Below are positions 1 through 8,404 of a DNA stretch of 64,000 bases, piece after piece; positions within the stretch are counted from its first letter, which is position 1, and each line of letters begins with the position of its first letter. The stretch is taken from contig NZ_CP030261.1 of assembly GCF_003312915.1 (NCBI RefSeq), positions 4,712,001-4,776,000 on the forward strand, given 5' to 3'. Under the pieces are notes generated by a model, which had not been told where the DNA came from, ran no database searches, and saw only the letters and a program-made list of their open reading frames with translations. The stretch comes from Flavobacterium fluviale. GTDB lineage: Bacteria; Bacteroidota; Bacteroidia; Flavobacteriales; Flavobacteriaceae. A program made the position numbers and the translations under genes.

Positions 1-840
1 GTCTAGCGGCACAAACAATCAATACAAAGATTATTTCAGATCACTGCAAGATGACAACCAACCGACAGAAATTTTTACCGACGTTGACAACTATACCAAT
101 TATGCAGAAAACGACAGTACTCAAACAGCTTCTGTAGGCTATCCTGCATGGGGAAGCAGTAATTCTGAAGTTTCAGTAAATGTTTACTCTGATCCAACAT
201 GGTCATTCGGATTCGGAATGGGATATCCTTATTACGGATGGGGATATGGCGGTTACTGGGGCTGGGGCTATCCTGGCTACTGGGGAGGAGGCTGGGGCTA
301 CCCAAGTTATTGGGACCAGGCTGGGGTTATCCAGGATATTGGGGAGGCGGCTATTACGGCTACAACAATTACAACTACAGCTACGGAAGAAGAGGTTCTG
401 CTGCATATTATGGAAACAGAAATTATGCTTCTAACAGAAATTACACTTCGAACAGAGGGTATACATCAAACAGAAACTACACTACAAATAGAAATACGTA
501 CAACAGCAATAGAAACTACACAACAAATAGATCTTCTAACAGCTATAGCGATTTCAGAAGAAGCTCAACTGTAAACAGAGGAACATCAAGCCCAACATTT
601 ACTAATAGAAGAGCTAACACTAACAGCGTAGATTACAACTCCGGCAGAAGATCATATAACAATAGTAACACTACAACAAATAGAAGTTATACTCCTAGCA
701 ACAACAGCAACTCATCTAGAAGTTACACTCCTAGCAGTCCATCGCGTTCTATGAATAGTGGCGGAGGAAGTATGAGATCGTCTGGCGGCGGCGGAGGCGG
801 TGGAATGAGATCTGGCGGAGGCGGCGGTGGAAGAAGATAA
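1..840 (+). pseudogene. 5'-truncated, frameshifted gene for a Gly/Tyr/Trp- and Asn/Arg-rich protein
   Basis: The gene enters from the left edge. Positions 2-313 read in frame 2 without a stop (a Thr/Asp/Asn-rich stretch, then GWGYPGYWGG-like repeats). From about 315 to the stop at 838-840 the same repeat style continues in frame 1 (PGWGYPGYWGGGYYGY, then many NRNYTSNR-like units and a GGGG/RR tail). Inserting one G in the GGG run at 312-314 restores one continuous reading frame, so I read this as one gene with a one-base deletion or a sequencing slip. The visible part has no recognisable domain. Low complexity and the neighbouring outer-membrane protein gene 39 bp downstream suggest an envelope protein, but the signal peptide would lie outside the window. 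Function unknown. Confidence 0.7.
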
Positions 841-879
841 TCTTCCGGCAAACTAAATTCAAAACTAAAATTTATCTAG

Positions 880-2382
880 ATGAAAAAACTATTTTTCCTA
901 TTTATAACAGGACTAACTGTCAGCGCGTCATACTCTCAAGATGTTTCAGATGCTTTGCGTTATTCTCAAGACAATATAACTGGTACTGCAAGATTTAGAG
1001 CCATGAGTGGAGCTTTTGGAGCAGTTGGAGGCGATTTATCTTCTTTAAGCGTTAACCCAGCGGGATCTGCAGTTTTCAATACCAACCAAGTTGGAATTTC
1101 TTTCAGCAATCAGAATATTAAAAACAACTCGAATTATTTTGGTACTGAAACGTCCGATAAAGAAAATTCTTTCACTTTAAACCAAGCGGGAGGTGTTTTT
1201 GTATTCAAAAATAATAACCCAAACGCTGGATGGAATAAAATAACAATTGGAGCAACATACGAGAACACAAATAATTTCAACAATAGTACTTTCTCTGCTG
1301 GAACCAACCCTACTAATTCTATTGACGGTTATTTCTTGGCTTTTGCAAATGGAATCCCATTGGGAAACATTTCAAATGCAGATTATAGAGATTTAGAATA
1401 CAGAGAACAACAGGCTTTTTTTGGACTTGAAGGATACGTCATTGATCCTTTAACAAATAACCCAGAAAACAGCCAATACATTAGTAATGTTCCTGAAGGA
1501 GGAAATTACTTCCAAGAAAACGAAATCTATACTAGAGGATATAATAGTAAGGTAGGTTTTAATATTGCAACCTCATATAAAGACAGATTATATTTCGGAG
1601 CAAACCTAAATGTTCACGTCACAGACTACAGAAGATCATCAAGTTTTTATGAGTACAACAAAAACCCTTTACAGACGTACGAAACAATTTCGAATGTACG
1701 TTTTAACAACGAACTATACACGTACGGAAACGGTTTCTCTTTCCAACTTGGAGCAATTGGTAAAGTTACTGATTCTTTTAGACTTGGAGTAGCATACGAA
1801 TCAAATACATGGTATGAGCTTTATGATGAACTATCACAAAGTCTATATTCTACGACAGAAACTAGCGCCGGTGAGATTTTTAACAATTCTGTAAATCCAA
1901 ACATAGTAAACGTCTACGAATCTTACACTTTACAAACTCCAGACAAATGGACTTTTAGTGCTGCTTATGTTTTTGGGAAATCAGGTTTATTAAGTGTTGA
2001 TTATGCCGTAAAAAACTATGGAAATGCAAAATTCAAACCTACAAATGATGTTGGTTTTAGAGATTTAAACACTGACATCAGCAATACTTTGACAAGCACT
2101 GGAGAACTTCGTATTGGTGGTGAATATAAAATTAATCAGTTAAGCCTGCGAGCTGGATATCGTTTTGAAGGAAGTCCATATAAAAACGGAAGTACAATTG
2201 GAGATTTAAACAGTTACTCTGGTGGTTTAGGATATAATTTCGGCGGCACTAAATTAGATTTAGCTTACTCTTATTTAGAGAGAAAATCGAACCAAGGATT
2301 TTTTGCTACAGGTTTTACAGACGGAGCGAACATTAACTCCAAACTGAACAATGTAACACTTACTTTATTATTTGAATTGTAA
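880..2382 (+). CDS. Outer-membrane transport protein, FadL/OmpP1/TodX-like
   Basis: This 500-residue protein has a signal peptide (MKKLFFLFITGLTVSASYSQ) and then the FadL-like N-terminal motif with ARFRAMSGAFGAVGGDLSSL and NPAG at about residues 35-60. The rest alternates like a 14-strand beta-barrel and ends with a hydrophobic strand closing in FEL. In FadL relatives this N-terminal region forms the hatch of a channel for hydrophobic compounds; the substrate here cannot be told. The gene starts 39 bp after the frameshifted gene and may be co-transcribed with it. A strong hairpin terminator follows at 2411-2441. Confidence 0.85.
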   Translation: MKKLFFLFITGLTVSASYSQDVSDALRYSQDNITGTARFRAMSGAFGAVGGDLSSLSVNPAGSAVFNTNQVGISFSNQNIKNNSNYFGTETSDKENSFTLNQAGGVFVFKNNNPNAGWNKITIGATYENTNNFNNSTFSAGTNPTNSIDGYFLAFANGIPLGNISNADYRDLEYREQQAFFGLEGYVIDPLTNNPENSQYISNVPEGGNYFQENEIYTRGYNSKVGFNIATSYKDRLYFGANLNVHVTDYRRSSSFYEYNKNPLQTYETISNVRFNNELYTYGNGFSFQLGAIGKVTDSFRLGVAYESNTWYELYDELSQSLYSTTETSAGEIFNNSVNPNIVNVYESYTLQTPDKWTFSAAYVFGKSGLLSVDYAVKNYGNAKFKPTNDVGFRDLNTDISNTLTSTGELRIGGEYKINQLSLRAGYRFEGSPYKNGSTIGDLNSYSGGLGYNFGGTKLDLAYSYLERKSNQGFFATGFTDGANINSKLNNVTLTLLFEL

Positions 2383-2410
2383 TTAAGAATAAATAGATGA
2401 ATGAAAATTT

Positions 2411-2441
2411 CCGTCAAAAATAATTTTGACGGATTTTTTTT
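2411..2441 (+). terminator. Intrinsic terminator after the FadL-like gene
   Basis: A 9-bp perfect stem (ccgtcaaaa / ttttgacgg) with a 4-nt loop is followed by a run of eight T residues. Confidence 0.85.
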
Positions 2442-2530
2442 ATCTATAAAAAAAACGTTTTTGTCCCCAGAAACGTTCGAAAAAAACATCTAAATAAAAC
2501 CGAAACAAGCGGTGTTTGAATAAAAAAGTG

Positions 2531-2538
2531 TAATTTTG
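2531..2538 (+). promoter_or_regulatory. Candidate -7 box of the rimO promoter
   Basis: TAATTTTG matches the Bacteroidota -7 consensus TAnnTTTG and lies 19 nt before the rimO ATG. No TTG is seen at the usual 18-20 nt upstream distance (a TTTG lies only 12 nt upstream), so only the -7 element is supported. Confidence 0.45.
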
Positions 2539-2557
2539 CACTCCAATTTATAAAAGT

Positions 2558-3871
2558 ATGAGAACCAAGTCTTTAAAAAAGAACAAAATTAACGTAATCA
2601 CTCTTGGGTGTTCAAAAAATGTTTATGACAGTGAAGTCCTTATGGGACAGCTGCGTGCAAATGGAAAAGAAGTTGAACATGAAGCTCCAGCGGAAAAAGA
2701 AGGAAACATTATTGTAATTAACACTTGTGGTTTTATTGATAATGCCAAAGCAGAATCAGTAAACATGATTTTGGAATATGCTGATAAAAAAGACAGAGGT
2801 CTTGTTGACAAAGTATTCGTGACAGGTTGCTTATCTGAACGTTACAGACCAGATTTAGAAAAGGAAATTCCGAATGTTGATCAATATTTTGGAACTACAG
2901 AGCTTCCTCAACTATTAAAAGCTTTAGGAGCAGATTACAAACATGAATTGCTTGGAGAACGTTTAACCACAACTCCAAAAAATTATGCTTATTTAAAAAT
3001 TGCAGAAGGATGCGACAGACCTTGCAGTTTTTGTGCAATTCCTTTAATGAGAGGTTCTCACGTTTCTCAGCCAATTGAAAAATTAGTAAAAGAAGCACAA
3101 GGCTTAGCCAAAAACGGAGTAAAAGAGTTGATCTTGATTGCTCAAGACCTAACATATTACGGACTTGATCTTTATAAGAAAAGAAATCTTGCAGAACTTT
3201 TGGAAGAATTAGCAAAAGTTGAAGGTATAGAATGGATTCGCCTTCATTACGCTTATCCTACTGGTTTCCCAATGGATGTTTTGGAATTAATGAAACGCGA
3301 ACCAAAAATCTGTAATTATATTGATATTCCTTTACAACATATTTCAGATTCGATTTTGAAGTCTATGCGTCGTGGCACAACACAAGCTAAGACCACTCAG
3401 TTATTGAAAGATTTTCGTGCTGCAGTTCCAGGAATGGCAATTAGAACTACATTAATTGTTGGATATCCGGGTGAAACTCAAGAAGATTTTGAGATTTTGA
3501 AAGATTTCGTTCAGGAAATGAAATTTGACAGAATGGGATGTTTTGCTTATTCTCACGAAGAAAACACTCATGCTTACTTACTAGAGGACAATGTTCCTGA
3601 TGATGTAAAACAAGCGAGAGCAAATGAAATCATGGAATTACAGTCTCAAATTTCATGGGATTTAAATCAAGAAAAAGTAGGCAAAACATTCAAATGTATT
3701 ATTGATAGAAAAGAAGGCGCGCATTTTGTTGGGCGTACAGAATTTGATAGTCCTGATGTTGACAATGAAGTACTGATTGACGCTTCTAAACATTACGTAA
3801 AAACTGGCGAATTTGTTAATATCAAGATAATTGAGGCGACAGAATTTGATTTATACGGGGAACCTGCTTAA
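2558..3871 (+). CDS. rimO: Ribosomal protein S12 methylthiotransferase RimO
   Basis: This 437-residue radical SAM enzyme methylthiolates the conserved aspartate of ribosomal protein uS12. The N-terminal UPF0004 domain has its three cluster cysteines at C18 (TLGCSKN), C57 (NTCGF) and C91 (TGCL). The radical SAM CxxxCxxC motif is C152, C156 and C159 (GCDRPCSFC), and a TRAM domain forms about the last 65 residues. GCSKN and NTCGFI are typical of RimO rather than MiaB. The length is normal for the family. It is preceded by a terminator and its own promoter-like box, and followed 41 bp later by a small secreted protein gene. Confidence 0.95.
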   Translation: MRTKSLKKNKINVITLGCSKNVYDSEVLMGQLRANGKEVEHEAPAEKEGNIIVINTCGFIDNAKAESVNMILEYADKKDRGLVDKVFVTGCLSERYRPDLEKEIPNVDQYFGTTELPQLLKALGADYKHELLGERLTTTPKNYAYLKIAEGCDRPCSFCAIPLMRGSHVSQPIEKLVKEAQGLAKNGVKELILIAQDLTYYGLDLYKKRNLAELLEELAKVEGIEWIRLHYAYPTGFPMDVLELMKREPKICNYIDIPLQHISDSILKSMRRGTTQAKTTQLLKDFRAAVPGMAIRTTLIVGYPGETQEDFEILKDFVQEMKFDRMGCFAYSHEENTHAYLLEDNVPDDVKQARANEIMELQSQISWDLNQEKVGKTFKCIIDRKEGAHFVGRTEFDSPDVDNEVLIDASKHYVKTGEFVNIKIIEATEFDLYGEPA

Positions 3872-3912
3872 ATTTACGCTGAACAATAGTTAACATTAGA
3901 TAAAATACTTTT

Positions 3913-4458
3913 ATGAAACCAATTCAAACTTTATTTATTTTAGGTTTAAGCTTATTCTGTTTCTCGACTGCATCTGCACAATATGGAAACGGATACAATA
4001 ACGGCTATGGAAATGGATACAACAGAGGCGGCGGAATGGGAATGGACAGAAGTATGATGGCTGGACAGCAGCAAGGCACTCCAAGCAAACCTAAAGAAGT
4101 ACCTGTAGAAGAAACTGCGGCCAAAATTGTTGAATCTATGCGACCAGAAGTAAAACTAGACGACCTGCAGGCAATTGCAATTACAAATGTTTTAGCAGAC
4201 AGTTTAAGAGAACAAGGTATTTTATTGAAAAACGAAAGCAGCAGCCAAGAACAAAAAATCGAACAAATAAAAGCTTTAAGAGAAAGTACTGATAAAAAAA
4301 TTGGAGCCTTTTTAAATCCAGATCAAGTTGATAAATACAAAACTTTTATGGAATCTTTTAAAGAGGTCAAAAAAGGGAAATCAAAAAAGAAAAAAGATAA
4401 AGATAAAGAAGATTCTAAGGAATTAAAGGAAGAAACAGATACGAAAATTAAAGAATAA
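3913..4458 (+). CDS. Small secreted protein, Gly/Tyr/Asn-rich N-terminus and Lys-rich helical C-terminus
   Basis: This 181-residue protein starts with a signal peptide ending ASAQ at about residue 23. A short YGNGYNNGYGNGYNRGGG tract and a Met-rich stretch follow (residues 24-55). A predicted helical region (about 70-150) has charged heptad-like spacing, and the tail is very rich in Lys/Asp/Glu. I recognise no family. The arrangement vaguely recalls periplasmic helical proteins with low-complexity linkers. It lies between rimO (41 bp upstream) and an amidase lipoprotein gene (26 bp downstream) on the same strand, so an envelope role is plausible but unproven. Confidence 0.75.
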   Translation: MKPIQTLFILGLSLFCFSTASAQYGNGYNNGYGNGYNRGGGMGMDRSMMAGQQQGTPSKPKEVPVEETAAKIVESMRPEVKLDDLQAIAITNVLADSLREQGILLKNESSSQEQKIEQIKALRESTDKKIGAFLNPDQVDKYKTFMESFKEVKKGKSKKKKDKDKEDSKELKEETDTKIKE

Positions 4459-4484
4459 TCGTTTAAAACTATAAACAACGAATT

Positions 4485-5387
4485 ATGACAAAAAAACATT
4501 TTTGTTATCTGATCTTAGCTGTTATAATCAGTTCATGCTCTACTAATCCGTACAAGAATACGGAAAAAGCTTACGATCAGCAGCTTAAAACATTAGAAAA
4601 CCAAATTACGAATAAAGAAGCAAAGCCAATTCCTGCAACTTCTGTTATTATTGATACATCTTACGCACAGCAATTGGGAATCGTGAAAGATACTTTATCT
4701 AAAACGGGTTCTACTTATTTAGTAAATGGAATTAATACAGAATGGATTGGTACAGTTAATTTTAATTTAAGAAAACCAAGCTTTGTAATTATTCATCATA
4801 CTGCTCAGGATTCACTTCAGCAGACCATTAGTACATTTACAAAAACTAAAACTCAAGTTAGCGCTCACTATGTTATTTCTGAAAATGGAAAAGTAGTGCA
4901 AATGCTTAATGATTACCTGAGAGCTTGGCATGCTGGAAATTCTACTTGGGGAAAAACAACAGATTTAAACTCTTGCTCTATTGGAATTGAGCTGGACAAT
5001 AATGGTTTTAAACCTTTTACAGAAGCACAAATCAGCAGTTTAGTTGCTCTGCTTACGAAACTGAAAAAAGATTATAACATTCCGACTCAGAACTTTTTAG
5101 GTCATGCGGATATTGCTCCAGGAAGAAAACAAGACCCAAGCGCATTATTTCCCTGGAAGACACTTGCTGAGAAAGGATTCGGAATCTGGCCGGACGAAGT
5201 TTTAGAACCTGCACCATTTGATTTTAAAATTGAACCTGCACTGCGAATAATTGGATATAATACCAAAAATTTATCCTCTGCAATTCAGGCTTTCAAGTTA
5301 CATTATATTCAAACTGATGCAACCTCAACTTTAGACAGAAAAACAATTGACACTATTTATTCGATTTATAAAAAACAAATTCAGTAA
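4485..5387 (+). CDS. N-acetylmuramoyl-L-alanine amidase lipoprotein (Amidase_2 family)
   Basis: This 300-residue protein begins with a lipoprotein signal (lipobox ISSC, Cys18). A type 2 amidase domain from about residue 98 to 225 carries the zinc/catalytic signature: H104 in IIHHTA, an SAHY motif at 126-129, and H207 with D217 in FLGHADIAPGRKQDPS. This fold cleaves the bond between MurNAc and the peptide stem, as in AmpD and AmiD. The lipid anchor makes it AmiD-like and so periplasmic, for wall turnover or muropeptide trimming. About 70 C-terminal residues may form a peptidoglycan-binding helix bundle. A terminator follows at 5413-5449. Confidence 0.88.
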   Translation: MTKKHFCYLILAVIISSCSTNPYKNTEKAYDQQLKTLENQITNKEAKPIPATSVIIDTSYAQQLGIVKDTLSKTGSTYLVNGINTEWIGTVNFNLRKPSFVIIHHTAQDSLQQTISTFTKTKTQVSAHYVISENGKVVQMLNDYLRAWHAGNSTWGKTTDLNSCSIGIELDNNGFKPFTEAQISSLVALLTKLKKDYNIPTQNFLGHADIAPGRKQDPSALFPWKTLAEKGFGIWPDEVLEPAPFDFKIEPALRIIGYNTKNLSSAIQAFKLHYIQTDATSTLDRKTIDTIYSIYKKQIQ

Positions 5388-5412
5388 ATAAATTCAAATT
5401 CTAAAATAATTA

Positions 5413-5449
5413 ACGCATTTCTAAGATTTTAGAAATGCGTTTTTTTTTG
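5413..5449 (+). terminator. Intrinsic terminator after the amidase gene
   Basis: The stem acgcatttctaa / tttagaaatgcgt is followed by a run of nine T residues at 5440-5448. Confidence 0.85.
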
Positions 5450-5656
5450 TTTTAATAGCAGGAATAATAATGAACAATTAATTTTCTCCTATCCAAAGTT
5501 AGACGCACTGCAGTGCGTCTCTACAAGCTACGATATATAAACACAATAATTAAAGATCTAAGACAAACATCATAACTCAGAACTTACAAATAACCGACAC
5601 AATAATTCATAATTCATAACTTATAATTCATAACTAATCAAAAAACTTCTTCCCAA
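5450..5656. other. Non-coding stretch with short repeats between convergent genes
   Basis: No open frame of note was found. It holds a 20-bp palindrome at 5501-5520 (listed separately) and tandem ATTCATAA-like units at about 5600-5635. Confidence 0.6.
5501..5520. repeat. 20-bp GC-rich palindrome, copy 1
   Basis: agacgcactgcagtgcgtct is a perfect palindrome. A copy with one changed base lies at 25387-25406. It stands out in AT-rich intergenic DNA. Confidence 0.8.
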
Positions 5657-5694
5657 TAAAAAAGCTGCCAAAACATTAGTATGTTTCGACAGCT
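5657..5694 (-). terminator. Intrinsic terminator of the porin-like gene
   Basis: On the minus strand, agctgtcgaaacat pairs with atgttttggcagct (one mismatch) and is followed by a U-rich run (plus-strand A run at 5657-5662). A 16-nt A tract lies between the hairpin and the stop codon. Confidence 0.75.
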
Positions 5695-5727
5695 CCAAAA
5701 AAAAAAAAAAAATATCAATCTTTATCT

Positions 5728-6819
5728 CTAGAAAGAGTATGTTGTTGCAATTAAACCATAGAAGCTTCCTCCTGTTGGCAATGCATCTTTATCTAAGAAT
5801 ATATCTTCAGAAGCAGCATCGTATCTTAGCTCCGGAATAATTGTAAGTTTTCCAACTTTATAATTTAACGAAACTGTGTTTGCAAATACACTAGATCCTG
5901 TTAATGTTCCCATACTTGGCGCCGCGTCTTTAGCATCAAAATATTCTATTCTGTAAGCCAAAAGCAATGATGGGCTGAATGAATAATTAGCATATCCCAC
6001 TACCGAAAACCATTCACCATCTAAAGCACTATCAAAATCATTTGTAGTTTTAGCATAAGTTGCATTTAACCCAAGACCAAAACTATCACTGATTGTTTTA
6101 GATGCAGTCAAGTCAAACTGAGTTTTATTTTCGTCTGATACTGGAATTATACTTCCAGGTATTGGATTAGTACTTCCTGTTGTAAAATTCAAGTAAGCAC
6201 TTCCTGTATCGCCGATGTAACCCAGCTGTCCAATGAACGTTTTTTGATAAGATCCCGCATCCATTGCCGATTTAAAATCAGTTGGATTTGTTACCCCTAA
6301 CATAGCTGTAAATTTACCCGTAGTGTATTGCGCTTTAACTCCGGTATTGAAAAATGGACCATAAGAAAAAGCGTAAGACATACTATAGTTTTTATTATCT
6401 ACAGCATCTAATACTTCATATCCAATATGAGTTCCAAAACTACCTGCCACTACTTTAAATTCATCTGTCAAATTGTATGTAAAGAACAATTGTTTAATTA
6501 AAAATTTTGCACTTGCATCTTTATCTGGTGTTTCATTATATGAAAACTCTGCTGCTCTTTTTCCGAAACCTAAGTCTACGAAAACAGAAGCCTTTCCAAA
6601 AGTATGACCTGCCTCGATCGACGCCATTCCTAATTCGAATGAATTTTGTGAGTTGGTAAAGCTCGTTAATCCATTCATCTGTTTTGAAAAATCATATTTA
6701 TAGTACGCATCTGCAGAGCCTCCCCAGGTGGTTGCTGGTGAAGCCGCTGCTTCATCTTCTTGGGCAAAAGCAAAAGAACTTGTTAACATCGCGGCTAAAA
6801 TGTGAAATACTTTTTTCAT
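5728..6819 (-). CDS. Outer-membrane beta-barrel porin-like protein (BBP2/OmpL-like)
   Basis: This 363-residue protein has a signal peptide ending FAFAQ (about residue 20), a short acidic linker, and then amphipathic strands throughout (GSADAYYKYDF, FELGMASIEAGHTF, KASVFVDLGFGKRA), closing in Y-S-F as outer-membrane barrels do. The pattern fits the putative beta-barrel porin-2 family common in Bacteroidota. The substrate is unknown. It is monocistronic, with a hairpin terminator downstream and over 600 bp of AT-rich DNA upstream. It may have nothing to do with the neighbouring PUL. Confidence 0.75.
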   Translation of the reverse strand: MKKVFHILAAMLTSSFAFAQEDEAAASPATTWGGSADAYYKYDFSKQMNGLTSFTNSQNSFELGMASIEAGHTFGKASVFVDLGFGKRAAEFSYNETPDKDASAKFLIKQLFFTYNLTDEFKVVAGSFGTHIGYEVLDAVDNKNYSMSYAFSYGPFFNTGVKAQYTTGKFTAMLGVTNPTDFKSAMDAGSYQKTFIGQLGYIGDTGSAYLNFTTGSTNPIPGSIIPVSDENKTQFDLTASKTISDSFGLGLNATYAKTTNDFDSALDGEWFSVVGYANYSFSPSLLLAYRIEYFDAKDAAPSMGTLTGSSVFANTVSLNYKVGKLTIIPELRYDAASEDIFLDKDALPTGGSFYGLIATTYSF

Positions 6820-7365
6820 GTTTTAAATTGGTTTTTAGTTATTAATTGATTCTGGTTAGTTAATCTTTTATATATCTATTTAATAGTATAAGTCATTTCT
6901 AAAACCCTATTTTACGCCCCTAAAACATCATCATTTTCATTAGCGAATTTATTAACTTTTGTATGAGTAGAATAATTCAGAACTGCTTTTTTGACGTTTT
7001 AGGCGAAGAATTACGGATTACAAAAATTAAATTGCCAATAATCGTTATTTGACATTTATAATTATTTGTTTTTGAAAATTCAATAACAAAATTTTAAGAC
7101 AAACAATTAAAATTAAAGGGCAGAACATAAAAATAAAGCGAAAAACTGACATATAAAAGCCAAACTATAACACTAAAAACCAAACACCCCTAAAATTTTA
7201 GGGGTATAGTTTAAAAATAAATAATTTTAAATCAGAACTTGAAATTGCAAAAATTAAAAACACAATAAATAAACAACAAACAAAATTCTTACAAAACATT
7301 ATCTACAAAACCTACATTTCTCATATTAATAAAAAGCATAGAAGTCAAAAAAAACATAATAGATA
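6820..7365. other. AT-rich intergenic region with a 20-bp palindrome
   Basis: No convincing open frame on either strand. It must carry the promoter of the porin-like gene on the minus strand, though I see no perfect TAnnTTTG box. A perfect palindrome lies at 7186-7205, and the half-site-like cccctaaaa occurs again at about 6916-6924. Confidence 0.6.
7186..7205. promoter_or_regulatory. Perfect 20-bp palindrome, possible operator
   Basis: acccctaaaattttaggggt is fully symmetrical, and a half-like copy (cccctaaaa) lies about 270 bp away, nearer the porin-like gene. It lacks a T tract, which argues against a terminator. Regulator unknown. Confidence 0.35.
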
Positions 7366-7403
7366 GAGAAAAAAAAGAGCCTGCTCAAATTATGAACAGG
7401 CTC
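7365..7403 (-). terminator. Intrinsic terminator at the end of the leftward PUL arm
   Basis: The stem gagcctg-ctc / ga-caggctc (7377-7403, one internal mismatch) is followed on the minus strand by a U-rich run (plus-strand A run 7367-7376). Confidence 0.75.
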
Positions 7404-7426
7404 CTTCTAAAATTCCAATAAATTAT

Positions 7427-8392
7427 TTAGTCTTGCTTATTATACTTCTTCAAATACTCCCTTACTTTAATTCCGGAATCTTTTAAATCCTCGTCTTTCC
7501 ATTTCCCTTCAGATTTAGCTGTCTTTTTTAACATCGAACACGTTTCATCTTTATCTGATATTGACCACGTAATCCAGCTTATTTTTCTAGATTCCATCCA
7601 ATCAATATAATCCTGCCAAGCTTTATAATCCAGCGGTCCATCTCCTGAAGCTTCCATCCCAGCCGATTCAGAAACAAACACTGGAAGGCCTTTAGCAATC
7701 GCAGCATCTGTTCTGTCTCGTAATTCTTTACCGTGGGTTGCTGCATAAAAATGCATCGTATACATTATATTCTTGTAGCCTGTTATGGGATCTTCGGCAG
7801 GAAGATCAATATCTTGATCCCAACGCGGACAGCCAACCAAAATGATATTATCAGGATCGTTTTCTCGTATCACTTGAATTACTTCTTCGGCATAATTTTT
7901 TACTTCCCACCAGGTTTCATAATCAGGTTCATTAAAGATCTCATATATAATATTAGGATATTTGGCATATTTTTTTGACATCTCGGCAAAGAATTCTTTT
8001 GCTTCTTTCAAGTTTATATTATGACTATGCCAATCTATGATCACGTAGATATCTGATTTTATAGCTCCGTTTACAACGGCATCAACTTTTTCTTTAGAAA
8101 ACTGCGGATTATTAATATATGAAAGATCTCCGAGTTCGACACCCATTGCTGCACGAACTACATTAGAATCGAAATCTTTCTTTAACCAATCTACTGCTTT
8201 TTCGTTATAAAATCTCGGCCATAAACTATGCCACCCAAAACTCAGTCCGCGGAGAACAATGGGATTATTATTTTTATCCACAAGCTGGGTTCCCTGCACA
8301 CTTAATTTTCCATGTTTTTTTACGAATTGAGCGTTTGAAACTGCAGTTAACATTACTAGTAAAAAACCTAAACACCAAATATTCAATTTCAT
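7427..8392 (-). CDS. GH5 endo-glycanase (cellulase/glucomannanase type)
   Basis: This 321-residue secreted protein has a signal peptide ending SNAQ (about residue 22) and a single GH5 (beta/alpha)8 domain. The acid/base is E155 in YEIFNEPDY and the nucleophile is E242 in FVSESAGMEASGDG, with DWHSHN at 120-125 and an MHFYAATH motif at 213-220. This set is typical of GH5 subfamily 2 endo-beta-1,4-glucanases, some of which cleave glucomannan. It ends the leftward operon, 12 bp after GH27. In a mannan locus, cutting glucose-containing backbone segments of glucomannan is the likely role. Confidence 0.88.
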   Translation of the reverse strand: MKLNIWCLGFLLVMLTAVSNAQFVKKHGKLSVQGTQLVDKNNNPIVLRGLSFGWHSLWPRFYNEKAVDWLKKDFDSNVVRAAMGVELGDLSYINNPQFSKEKVDAVVNGAIKSDIYVIIDWHSHNINLKEAKEFFAEMSKKYAKYPNIIYEIFNEPDYETWWEVKNYAEEVIQVIRENDPDNIILVGCPRWDQDIDLPAEDPITGYKNIMYTMHFYAATHGKELRDRTDAAIAKGLPVFVSESAGMEASGDGPLDYKAWQDYIDWMESRKISWITWSISDKDETCSMLKKTAKSEGKWKDEDLKDSGIKVREYLKKYNKQD

Positions 8393-8404
8393 AGGATGAT
8401 TTTT

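Noticed and set aside
218..574. 118-residue open frame as a separate gene
   Set aside because: Only its first third is the real reading frame; beyond the frameshift it is the wrong frame of the same gene, giving Thr/Glu/Ile-rich nonsense.
2515..2538. Full promoter for rimO using TTTG at 2515
   Set aside because: The spacing to the -7 box is only 12 nt against the usual 18-20, so only the -7 box is reported.
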